DNA of 64,000 nucleotides, taken from NCBI GenBank assembly GCA_902775485.1, contig CACYMJ010000004.1, positions 1 through 64,000 on the forward strand, in the 5' to 3' direction. The notes below the pieces were generated by a model. That model made no database searches. It had not been told where the DNA came from and saw only the letters and a program-made list of their open reading frames with translations. Of the stretch, positions 49,147-57,959 are shown in pieces (within the stretch, counting starts at the first letter, position 1; every line of letters starts with the position of its first letter). A program made the translations under genes and the position numbers. The DNA comes from an uncultured Lachnospiraceae bacterium (GTDB taxonomy: Bacteria > Bacillota > Clostridia > Lachnospirales > Lachnospiraceae).

Positions 49147-49175
49147 ATTATAATGCAGTTTTTTTTATTACACAA
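49147..49175 (-). promoter_or_regulatory. Candidate glnA promoter
   Basis: TTGTGT (49170-49175), a 17-bp spacer and TATAAT (49147-49152) on the minus strand, with the start near 49140. The leader of about 90 nt would begin just before the hairpin at 49136. Confidence 0.6.
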
Positions 49176-49183
49176 GCAAAAAA

Positions 49184-50461
49184 TCAGATCACATCAAGCC
49201 CCTGCGCAAGATCCGCGATCAGATCATCTGCATTTTCAAGTCCCACCGAATAACGGATCAGATCCGGCGATATGCCTGCTTCGATAAGCTGCTGTTCGGA
49301 CAGCTGGCGGTGTGTATGGCTGGCGGGATGCAGCAGACATGTTCTCGCATCGGCAACATGGGTTGCGATCGTGGCAAGTTTTAACTTGTCCATGAATTCT
49401 ATCGACTTATCCCTTCCTCCCTTCACGGCAAAACACAGAACTCCGCTGCTTCCCTTCGGGAGATACTTCTTCGCAAGTTCATGATACTCGTCATCGGGAA
49501 GATCCGGATAGTGTACCCACGCAACCTTTTCATGGCCTTTAAGGAATGTTGCGACCGCTAGCGCGTTCTCGCAGTGACGCTGTATCCTGACATGGAGTGA
49601 TTCAAGTCCCGTGTTTACATAGAATGCATTCTGAGGCGACTGTATGCATCCGAAATCCCTCATAAGCTGTGCGGTCGCCTTCGTGATATAGGCACCCTTC
49701 CCGAACTTTTCGGCATATACTATCCCGTGATAACTCTCATCGGGAGTAGTCAGGCCCGGAAACGTTTCGGCGTGAGCCATCCAGTCAAAGTTTCCGCTGT
49801 CAACTATCGCTCCTCCGACAGATACCGCATGACCGTCGATATACTTCGTGGTCGAATGCGTGACTATATCGGCACCCCATTCGATCGGTCTGCAATTTAC
49901 GGGAGTCGCAAACGTGTTATCGACTATAAGGGGTACTCCGTGGCTGTGCGCAAGGCGTACGAACTTTTCTATATCAAGTACACTGCACGTCGGATTGGTG
50001 ATGGTCTCACCAAACACCGCTTTCGTATTGGGCTTGAAATATTTCGCCAGTTCTTCCTCAGGAAGAGTCTGGTCGACAAAAGTACATTCAATACCCATCT
50101 TCGCCATTGTGACCATAAAGAGGTTGTATGTTCCTCCGTAGATCGATGAGGACGCTATAAAGTGATCCCCGGCTTCGCATATATTGAACACTGCAAAAAA
50201 GTTCGCTGCCTGTCCGGATGAAGTGAGCATGCCCGCATATCCGCCTTCAAGAGCTGCGATCTTTTTTGCGGCCATGTCATTTGTGGGATTCTGAAGTCTC
50301 GTATAAAAATAGCCCTCGGCTTCAAGATCGAACAGTGCACCCATGTCATCACTCGTTGCGTATTTCCATGTTGTGCTCTGCCATATCGGCAGCTGTCTGG
50401 GTTCTCCGTTCCCGGGCTCATATCCCGCATGAAGACATTTTGTTTCGATTTGTGTACTCAT
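49184..50461 (-). CDS. O-acetylhomoserine sulfhydrylase-like PLP enzyme (paralog 1)
   Basis: The 425-residue Cys/Met-metabolism enzyme carries PLP Lys206 in HSTTKYIDGH, with YTRLQNPTND and SSIYGGTYNLF. Members join O-acetylhomoserine and sulfide or methanethiol, or cleave methionine. The window holds a second, more typical MetY at 59405. This copy is the last gene of a sensory cassette, its ATG overlapping the stop of the degenerate-GGDEF protein by 4 nt, with AAAGGAGG inside that gene. A specialised reaction such as sulfide or thiol handling is possible. Confidence 0.9.
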   Translation of the reverse strand: MSTQIETKCLHAGYEPGNGEPRQLPIWQSTTWKYATSDDMGALFDLEAEGYFYTRLQNPTNDMAAKKIAALEGGYAGMLTSSGQAANFFAVFNICEAGDHFIASSSIYGGTYNLFMVTMAKMGIECTFVDQTLPEEELAKYFKPNTKAVFGETITNPTCSVLDIEKFVRLAHSHGVPLIVDNTFATPVNCRPIEWGADIVTHSTTKYIDGHAVSVGGAIVDSGNFDWMAHAETFPGLTTPDESYHGIVYAEKFGKGAYITKATAQLMRDFGCIQSPQNAFYVNTGLESLHVRIQRHCENALAVATFLKGHEKVAWVHYPDLPDDEYHELAKKYLPKGSSGVLCFAVKGGRDKSIEFMDKLKLATIATHVADARTCLLHPASHTHRQLSEQQLIEAGISPDLIRYSVGLENADDLIADLAQGLDVI

Positions 50462-52593
50462 TGTTTTCCTCCTTTTATCCTCTCGCCGGCAGTCCTGATG
50501 ACCCTCTGCATGTCGGTCGTACCGTTTTGACAGTACACGTATCCGACATTTACACTGATCCCGGCTTCGGCAGCTTTCTTTTCGAATTTAGCGACATCGT
50601 CGCAAAAATATGTTTCATCGGTTTCAAAACCGAATGCCGCAAATCTCGATCCGACCATACGGTAAACATTCTCTTTTCCGAATATGTCGGAGAGCATCTC
50701 GACCGTATCGATGACTTTTTTATCTCCGGCTTCAAGGCTCTCTTCTTCGCTTATCTTATCAAGATCGCATATCTCACATGAAATATATCCGAACGGAGAT
50801 GCCATATCAAGTCCGTTTTTGACAAACTCTTCGTATGCACGTCTGTTTCCGGCTCCCGAGAGCGAGTCGTTGTACGTATACGTTCTCATCCTCTTCTGAT
50901 CGTCACGACGTAAAATAAGCTGTGACAGGAAATAAGAAGTCAGCGCCGCAACCGACGTTGCCTCTTCGATCAGATTGGCAGGCAGATCGAGAAGGACCAG
51001 AAGTCCGGTCACATCGCCGTCGACCTCGAGCGGATTGACCACGGCACTGTCTGCATTATACGATCTTAGAAGATTATAAATGTTCTGATCGACATCCCGG
51101 TACTCTTCCATATCCGATATCAGGAACCTGTTGCCATTTTCCGAATATGATCTTAAAACCTCTTCCACAAATCCCCTGTACGGAAGATACAGAAGATCAA
51201 TGGATCTGTTCCCGAGACTTTGATCGAGCCATCCGTATTTACCCGCAAATCTGCCGTTATGCATATCCTCGAACACGATCGCTCTCTTGCACTTGAGTTC
51301 TTTGCCCATATATTCGAGCATCAGACGTATGCTCTCATCCGGGGAGTCTGACGAGAGTGCATACTGCAATGCCCTGTTCGTGAAACGTTCCCTTTCGATG
51401 ACCTCACGGTCCTTGGTCCACCATCTGATGAACTGTATCAATGCCACCGGCACAAGAATGAACGTTCCGAAACTTGTCAGGGCACCGTATGTGTTTCCGA
51501 ATAACCGTTTGGTGGAATACAGGGCATAATCAGCCAGCGCACATACTATAAATACAGCGATCGCAACGTAATAAAACTTCATGCCCGACGCAATGCCGCT
51601 TCTGTGGCAGAACCGTTCGTTCTCGATGATCATAACGAGTGTCGAGATTATCACCACGGCATAAAAGATCATCAATACCTTCTGGAACGACTGCATCATA
51701 TCGACCCCGGCCGCAAACCTGAGTATGAGCAGAATGGCGATCAGCAGCACACTTGAGCCAAATGCCGTAAGGGTATATATACGCCTCTTTTTTCTGGTAA
51801 GAGAATTGAAAAAACCGACAAGCGGTGCTCCGGCAAGAAGTATCAGAAATCTGTTCAGCACACGTACGACATATATATGATCCGTAACGAGCTGGTATAC
51901 ATTTGTAAGTGCCATGAGCCAGGCACCTATCAGTACGGATGCCATCCCGAGATATGATACGTCAAAAGGGAGCCTTTCCCTGTCGGATACGACAAGGCTG
52001 ATAAGAAGGAACACGATTCCGAAGAACAATATTAGTCCCGAGGCCACAAGAGCCAACGCGTTGCTTTTCAATTCCATATGAATATATGAAGCAGCGGGGC
52101 CCAGATACATATTGGTGATATATCCGCGTTTTGAAGAATACTTCGGATTACAGTTCGTAAAATACAGTTCTATTGTCTTTCCTGCATGATCCCTTCCGAG
52201 CCCCACCTCATGATATGCAGTTCCGTAACCCTTTCCGGTCAGGTTTTCCTTCGACTCGAACGAATAGATCTCGTGACCTTCCACAAGAACATAAACATTT
52301 ACATTTGATGATTCAAAGCACAGGTCATCGCTGTCCTGTATGTTTTCCGGGAGCCGTTTTTGCAGCAGAGGAGATATCCCGCTCTCATCAACCCTCAGTT
52401 GTGATATGTCATACTCTTTCCCGTCACCGGCAGTCCAGCCGTTAACGAACGGACGCATATCCTCGACTCCGCCCTCATCGATCCGGACGGCAAATGCGAT
52501 CAAAACAACGGTAAGTAAAGCTGCCGATATCCCGAATACCAGCTGCAGAAGGCTGTTTCTGTTCATATGCTTTTTATTAAAAAGAGGTTTCAC
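50458..52593 (-). CDS. 7TM sensor with degenerate GGDEF domain
   Basis: The 711-residue protein has an N-terminal anchor, an extracytoplasmic region (40-170), seven transmembrane helices (about 185-395, 7TMR-DISM-like), a GAF-like region (405-560) and a GGDEF-type domain (570-705). The NxRRA start is kept (DSLSGAGNRRAYEEF), but the active site is VGSRF (647-651) rather than GGDEF, so it should not make cyclic di-GMP. The start is GTG at 52593, overlapping the upstream kinase stop (GTGA) with GGAGG about 10 nt before; ATG at 52566 is an alternative. Confidence 0.85.
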   Translation of the reverse strand: MKPLFNKKHMNRNSLLQLVFGISAALLTVVLIAFAVRIDEGGVEDMRPFVNGWTAGDGKEYDISQLRVDESGISPLLQKRLPENIQDSDDLCFESSNVNVYVLVEGHEIYSFESKENLTGKGYGTAYHEVGLGRDHAGKTIELYFTNCNPKYSSKRGYITNMYLGPAASYIHMELKSNALALVASGLILFFGIVFLLISLVVSDRERLPFDVSYLGMASVLIGAWLMALTNVYQLVTDHIYVVRVLNRFLILLAGAPLVGFFNSLTRKKRRIYTLTAFGSSVLLIAILLILRFAAGVDMMQSFQKVLMIFYAVVIISTLVMIIENERFCHRSGIASGMKFYYVAIAVFIVCALADYALYSTKRLFGNTYGALTSFGTFILVPVALIQFIRWWTKDREVIERERFTNRALQYALSSDSPDESIRLMLEYMGKELKCKRAIVFEDMHNGRFAGKYGWLDQSLGNRSIDLLYLPYRGFVEEVLRSYSENGNRFLISDMEEYRDVDQNIYNLLRSYNADSAVVNPLEVDGDVTGLLVLLDLPANLIEEATSVAALTSYFLSQLILRRDDQKRMRTYTYNDSLSGAGNRRAYEEFVKNGLDMASPFGYISCEICDLDKISEEESLEAGDKKVIDTVEMLSDIFGKENVYRMVGSRFAAFGFETDETYFCDDVAKFEKKAAEAGISVNVGYVYCQNGTTDMQRVIRTAGERIKGGKQ

Positions 52594-55500
52594 TTATCCG
52601 TTGCCTCCCGGTCGCTTTCCCGTAATACCTTCAGTATTTCCGTATATTGCCCAAGATGACGGACCAGCGCATCATTGTTTTTTTCGATATGATCAGCATC
52701 ACCGCTCTTACCCGCCTTCTCAAGCATGAGCGCCTCATCTGCCAGAAGCGTCGCGCCGATCAGAAGAGCCTTGGTCTTAAGGGCATGGACCTTGACGGTA
52801 TAATTGTGCCAGTCCCGCTCTTTGCAGTATCTGTTTATCTGTTCGATATCCTCTTCTATCGAAGAGTAAAACTCCTTTGCCGCCTCAAGGTACGTCTCTT
52901 CAGAGCCCGTGTTCCTCAGGCCGGTCACAGGATCTATTTCCGGCAGGCCGTCGTACCATTTTCCGCCGTCAGTTGATTCCTGTGTATCATCGTCTGAGCC
53001 GGATGGGATATCCTGATCCTCTTCCTGAGTCTGTACTGCAGCCTCATCATCTTCAAACAGTTTTGAAAGGTTGTACCGGTAATCACCCTCAAGCATGAAA
53101 ATGACCGAAAATGCATCGATCCCCATATGGATCGGAAGAACGCATGACGTACGCTGGAACAGTATCCGTTCAAATCCGTATGTTTTCTTCAGATACTCTT
53201 CTATCTTATCCTTCTGTTCCTGTGTCATCTCGGCATAAACGACCACCGCCATCTCTTTGACCGGAGTCTCAAACGTGGGCAGCAGGTGATCGATGAACTT
53301 TTTGTAATATCTGTCAAAATCGCCTATAACGTAACGGTCAACACCGAACCCTCCGTTTTTGTATCTGATCATGGCGCGAATGCCCAGTGCTCTCATGAAG
53401 ATCGCAATGCCTTCCCTGACAGGTCTGTTCTTACCGTAATAATATATGCTGTCGAGTACGAACGAGCAGACTATCCTCTTTTTTATCTTCTCAATCTGTT
53501 CGATGATGTTTTCAAAAGTCTCACCGCTTGTGGCCATTCTCTGGGCAATGAGTATCAAAAACCCGACTGCAGTCGAACAGCACTCGGCATCTATAACAGC
53601 CACGTTCCCGTATGATCTTGCGGCATCACACGCCCTTGCATACTCCGGACTTATGCCCGATGCTGCGGATATATATATAAGATTGTGCGCATACTTTAAG
53701 CATCTGCCGAAGAACATCCTGAACTCCTCAACCGTAGGAGGATCGCACGTGAATTTTTTTCCTTCGGAAATATATCTGACAAGTTCATCTCCTGATGTCT
53801 CAACTCCGTCATAGAATGTACGCCCGTCCGAAGCTATCGTATAAGGTATTGTTTCGATCTGATATTTCCCGACGATCCGCGGCGGAAGATCGCACGTTCC
53901 CGCACATGTTACTATTACCGGTATCTTACGGCTGTAATCCCTCGACGTAATCATACCCGTGCCCGCTTCATCCCTGTGTATGTCACGCTCAACCTTCGAC
54001 GCCGGAAGATGTGCCAGGAGCATCTCTTCAAGCTGCTGCCCCGTTACCGGTTTTAACAGATAATCTTCGAATCCGCTCTGCGCATACAACTGTCTGTTCT
54101 CACCCTCCGCATTGGCGGTGAGCACTATGATGGGGATCCTGTTGTTCAGTCCGCCGGCCTGCTTTCTTATCTGCTGCATGCACTCGATACCGTCCATCTC
54201 AGGCATCAGATGATCCATCAGGATTACATCGTATCGCTCCGTTCGCGTCATATTAAGCGCTTCGGCGCCGGATGTGACAGTATCCACAACTATCCTGGTA
54301 CCTTCAAGAAGTTTCTTTTCAACCTTCAGGTTCATCGTGCTGTCATCGACGATGAGCACCCTTGCATCGGGCGCAACAAACGAAGATTTATACGCCTTGC
54401 TCGCGCGGCTCTTTTGATAACTGTCAATGTCTATCGTACCGACCGCATCGCTTCTCGCAACCTTCTGGCGCAGCGTTACCGTAAAGGTGGAACCCTGGGT
54501 GTATATGCTGTCCACCGATATCCTGCCGCCCATAAGATCCACAAGCTGCTTGACTATCGAAAGTCCGAGTCCGGTTCCCTCTATCTTCGCGTTCCTTCCC
54601 TCATCCATTCTTCTGAAAGCATCATACAGGTACGGTATAACATCCTGCTTGATACCCATTCCGGTGTCGGAAACAGAGAAGATCATTACAACCTGGTCAC
54701 CCTCTAAACTCTCCCTTTCAATATGAAGAGTAACGCTGCCTTCCGCCGTATATTTGACGGCATTGTTCAGCAGGTTTACCAGTATCTGCTTGATACGTAT
54801 CTCATCGCCGTACAGTTCCGCAGGTGTTGACGGATCCAGTTCCACATTGAACTTAAGCCCCTTTTCTTCCGCACGGCCCCGGACCATGTTCACTATATCG
54901 GATACAAGGGAGGCGATACTGTAGTTCACCGGTACTATATCCATCTTACCGGCTTCTATCCTTGAAAAATCGAGTATGTCATTTATGAGTGCAAGAAGCA
55001 TGCGCCCCGCACCCTCAATGCTTTGTGCGTCCTTCCTTATGGATTCGGTTGCATCGGGATCTCTCAGTATTATCTCGTTCATACCGAGAATGGAGTTTAT
55101 GGGAGTTCTGATCTCATGGCTCATGTTGGAGAAGAAACGGTTCTGGTTTTTCCCGAGTTCTTCGACTTTCTTTGTCTCCTCCTTTGCCATTTCATTCTCA
55201 TGGGTGAACAGACGGTTCTGGAACCATGTCATGATAAAGCACACATACCCGACCTCCACTACGGCAAGGAAAGTATCCAGATGATGTATCTCCCTCGAGT
55301 ACCGCACGACCAGCTCCGGATGGAAGTAATCGTAAGTAAATGCAGCGCAGACCAGAACGGTATACGTGATCAAAGCGGCGATACGCCAGCGTCCGGACAG
55401 AACAAGTCCCATATAAAGATATGCAAATATCAGCCAGGGAATGAGCGCCCCGTTCGTTCCGCCGCCGAAAAAGAACACGACCGGAAGTATTATGAAGATA

Positions 55501-55754
55501 AGTGCAAACGATATGAATATGGTGGCTTCCTTAGCCTTTCCGTATCTGACACTGAACAGTGTGATGAACGGAACAGTCACGGTCGTAAACAGAAGTGTCA
55601 GTATCTCGACAATACTGTCGGCATACAGCACATCTCCGATAAAAGCAAGGGCACAGACACCGATCGAAGCCAGCGTGAACATGATGAACACACGCTCCTG
55701 GAGATTCCTCGAAGGATCCGATATGATGTTTCGAATGAACTTGCGAAGTTTCAT
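52590..55754 (-). CDS. Hybrid histidine kinase: 5TM-HisKA-HATPase-REC-DegV-HPt
   Basis: The 1054 residues run: membrane domain (20-180); HisKA with His213 (FFSNMSHEIRTPINS); HATPase (NLLNNAVKYT, DTGMGI, GTGLGLSI); REC with Asp514 (ILMDHLMPEMDG); a full DegV domain (about 611-890: VIVTCAGTCDLPP, KFTCDPPTVEEFRMFF, AVIDAECCSTAVGFLI); an acidic linker; and HPt with His990 (VHALKTKALLIGA). It holds every module of a multistep phosphorelay plus a lipid-binding fold. DegV domains bind fatty acids, so it may sense lipids. Overlaps of 4 nt join it to both neighbours. Confidence 0.9.
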   Translation of the reverse strand: MKLRKFIRNIISDPSRNLQERVFIMFTLASIGVCALAFIGDVLYADSIVEILTLLFTTVTVPFITLFSVRYGKAKEATIFISFALIFIILPVVFFFGGGTNGALIPWLIFAYLYMGLVLSGRWRIAALITYTVLVCAAFTYDYFHPELVVRYSREIHHLDTFLAVVEVGYVCFIMTWFQNRLFTHENEMAKEETKKVEELGKNQNRFFSNMSHEIRTPINSILGMNEIILRDPDATESIRKDAQSIEGAGRMLLALINDILDFSRIEAGKMDIVPVNYSIASLVSDIVNMVRGRAEEKGLKFNVELDPSTPAELYGDEIRIKQILVNLLNNAVKYTAEGSVTLHIERESLEGDQVVMIFSVSDTGMGIKQDVIPYLYDAFRRMDEGRNAKIEGTGLGLSIVKQLVDLMGGRISVDSIYTQGSTFTVTLRQKVARSDAVGTIDIDSYQKSRASKAYKSSFVAPDARVLIVDDSTMNLKVEKKLLEGTRIVVDTVTSGAEALNMTRTERYDVILMDHLMPEMDGIECMQQIRKQAGGLNNRIPIIVLTANAEGENRQLYAQSGFEDYLLKPVTGQQLEEMLLAHLPASKVERDIHRDEAGTGMITSRDYSRKIPVIVTCAGTCDLPPRIVGKYQIETIPYTIASDGRTFYDGVETSGDELVRYISEGKKFTCDPPTVEEFRMFFGRCLKYAHNLIYISAASGISPEYARACDAARSYGNVAVIDAECCSTAVGFLILIAQRMATSGETFENIIEQIEKIKKRIVCSFVLDSIYYYGKNRPVREGIAIFMRALGIRAMIRYKNGGFGVDRYVIGDFDRYYKKFIDHLLPTFETPVKEMAVVVYAEMTQEQKDKIEEYLKKTYGFERILFQRTSCVLPIHMGIDAFSVIFMLEGDYRYNLSKLFEDDEAAVQTQEEDQDIPSGSDDDTQESTDGGKWYDGLPEIDPVTGLRNTGSEETYLEAAKEFYSSIEEDIEQINRYCKERDWHNYTVKVHALKTKALLIGATLLADEALMLEKAGKSGDADHIEKNNDALVRHLGQYTEILKVLRESDREATDK

Positions 55755-57814
55755 ACCCGTCCTCCCCTCTCATTCGTCGTATGAGTCATGCCGGGAAGGA
55801 CTCTGCTCATGGTACGTTCGAATTCATTAATGTCGATCGGCTTCCCGATAAATCCCGCAAAACCTTCGCGAATAAACATCTCTTTTGCACCGCTGACGAC
55901 ATTCGCGGTAAGCGCGATCACTCTTGCCGTCTTTTGCTGCTGCAGGGCAACATCTTTTATCCTCTTCGCAGCCTCGATACCGTCCATCTGCGGCATCATG
56001 TGATCCATGAACACCACATCATAATCATTTTCCGTAAATTTCCTGATCGCTTCAGCTCCGGAAGATGCAGTGTCGACCGACATGTTGTATTCCTTAAACA
56101 GTCCGCGCGCAACGATCAGGTTCATCGGCTCATCATCGACAACGAGTGCTTTAACGCCGCTAAATACCGGACGCTCAAGCAGTGATTCCGATGTATGTAT
56201 TATCCCCGCCTCTCCGTTTAAAACACGTATGATCTGCACGGCACAAAGCGGCATGGGAATAACAGTGATCCGGCCGTTTTGCGACACAAATGATCCCGGT
56301 GTGCTGACGGCAACTGTTGTTTTTTCGGAAAGACTGTCATATAACGCCCTGTCCTTCGTATATTCCCTCTCTCCGACAAAAATGTGAGTTATATCACCTC
56401 TGTCCGCAAGCTTTGAAACCTCCGCGGCAGATGTTGCAAAATACATGTTTATCCTAAGATCCTGCGCAATGTTTGCCGCCATCTTCCTGTAGAATTCGAG
56501 CGTCTTCGATCCGCTGCGGCCGTGCTGATCAAAATGGAATACTACACCCGGTACAAGATCGCTCTTTAATACGAGGCACGGCGTCGGATCAATAACGGTC
56601 TGGGTCAGAGTGACAACGACACTTGTGCCCTTTTTCTTTTCGCTCTCGATACGGATAAAACCGTTCATGCACCGTACAAATCCGTAAATGATCGGAAGAC
56701 CCAGTCCTATACCTCCGGTACTTCTGTCCCTTCCTCTGCTGCTCTGATACATCCCGTAGTTGATCTTTGCTATCTCATCAGCCGACATACCTATTCCGCT
56801 GTCGGTAACTTCGATCACGAGGTTTGTGGTATCCGCGTGCTTTATCGTGGATATCCTCAGATAGACCGCACCCTTTAGGGTAAACTTAAATGCGTTGTCA
56901 AGAAGATGGCCGAGTATCTTGTTTATCCTTCCGGCATCACCGTACATTACGGACGGAACATTCGGATCCAGGTCCACTATCAGTTCCTTTCCCGAGTCCT
57001 TCTGATAATAGGAATATCCTGCTATGATATCGTTTATCATCGACGTTATCATGTAATTGCCTTCTTCAAGTATAACGTCTCTGCGCTGTATCTCACTGTA
57101 ATTCTGGATATCGTCTATCTGACGTCCCAGACGTATCCCCGCATCGTTTATCGATGCAACATCATCCCTGTCCTCTTTCTTCATTATGATCGCTGACAGC
57201 CCGTTTATGACATTGACAGGTGTACGCAGTTCATGGGAAATGTTGACAAGAAAATCCTCCATGTCGCTCTTCTCTCTCATTTTTTCCGCGTTCCTGCGCT
57301 CCAGCTCCCTCGTATCTGCCATATCGTTTCTGATAACATCGTGAAGCACACGGAATATGATCATCTCTATGACCACATGAAGAAGTATCCTTGAAACGGT
57401 CAGCGAATCAAATATAAGAGTGCCGTTCCTGATCCCCATGAACAGCTGCATAATGACCATAACAAAAAACTCTGTAAGAAGTATATTGAGAAAAACGGGC
57501 CTTCTTAAAAGCGTGACCGTGACCATAAGAAGAACCGATACTATGACAAGATCAAAAAAACTGGTTTCGTGTACGCCATGATAGAATGCCATGAGCATGG
57601 CAAAGATAAGATAATAAGTCTCCCGAAACGTGCTCTGCCTGTACTGGAGAATGTGCATTATCCAGCACGCAACAAGACCGACCGCGATAAGCGGAGGTAC
57701 CCAGAACTCCCATCCCTGCGTAATGCTTTCCACGATCGCACTGAGTGCGCCTATGGTGATTATGATCACGACAGTATTATGGATTCTTGTATTCTGCTGG
57801 CTGTTATCGTTCAT
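55751..57814 (-). CDS. Membrane hybrid histidine kinase with C-terminal receiver
   Basis: The 687-residue protein has six membrane helices (10-165), a coil, HisKA with His194 (FLVNISHELRTPVNV), and HATPase (HLLDNAFKFT, DSGIGMS, GGIGLGLPI). A receiver-like region without clear Asp lies at about 415-540, and a true REC with Asp604 (VVFMDHMMPQMDG) follows. It lacks an HPt domain; the neighbouring kinase supplies one. It is the first gene of the four-gene cassette, with promoter at 57868-57896 and a long leader. Confidence 0.92.
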   Translation of the reverse strand: MNDNSQQNTRIHNTVVIIITIGALSAIVESITQGWEFWVPPLIAVGLVACWIMHILQYRQSTFRETYYLIFAMLMAFYHGVHETSFFDLVIVSVLLMVTVTLLRRPVFLNILLTEFFVMVIMQLFMGIRNGTLIFDSLTVSRILLHVVIEMIIFRVLHDVIRNDMADTRELERRNAEKMREKSDMEDFLVNISHELRTPVNVINGLSAIIMKKEDRDDVASINDAGIRLGRQIDDIQNYSEIQRRDVILEEGNYMITSMINDIIAGYSYYQKDSGKELIVDLDPNVPSVMYGDAGRINKILGHLLDNAFKFTLKGAVYLRISTIKHADTTNLVIEVTDSGIGMSADEIAKINYGMYQSSRGRDRSTGGIGLGLPIIYGFVRCMNGFIRIESEKKKGTSVVVTLTQTVIDPTPCLVLKSDLVPGVVFHFDQHGRSGSKTLEFYRKMAANIAQDLRINMYFATSAAEVSKLADRGDITHIFVGEREYTKDRALYDSLSEKTTVAVSTPGSFVSQNGRITVIPMPLCAVQIIRVLNGEAGIIHTSESLLERPVFSGVKALVVDDEPMNLIVARGLFKEYNMSVDTASSGAEAIRKFTENDYDVVFMDHMMPQMDGIEAAKRIKDVALQQQKTARVIALTANVVSGAKEMFIREGFAGFIGKPIDINEFERTMSRVLPGMTHTTNERGGRV

Positions 57815-57867
57815 AACATCTCTCCGACTGTGTCAGGTCCGATCCGCTATGCAGATCCATAAACAGT

Positions 57868-57896
57868 ATTATATTGGAAAAAGCCGTGATGTTCAA
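57868..57896 (-). promoter_or_regulatory. Promoter of the kinase-sulfhydrylase cassette
   Basis: TTGAAC (57891-57896), a 17-bp spacer and TATAAT (57868-57873) on the minus strand, just after the purA terminator. The leader to the ATG at 57814 is about 45 nt. Confidence 0.7.
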
Positions 57897-57907
57897 CAGC
57901 CGCGCAT

Positions 57908-57946
57908 TTAAAAAGGCGCTTCGCAATGTATTGCAAAGCGCCTTCT
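57908..57946 (-). terminator. purA terminator
   Basis: A 15-bp stem (AAGGCGCTTTGCAAT with near-perfect complement, 57913-57944) and a 3-nt loop are followed on the minus strand by TTTTTAAATG. It lies 15 nt after the purA stop. Confidence 0.9.
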
Positions 57947-57959
57947 CAAACCGGCCCGT

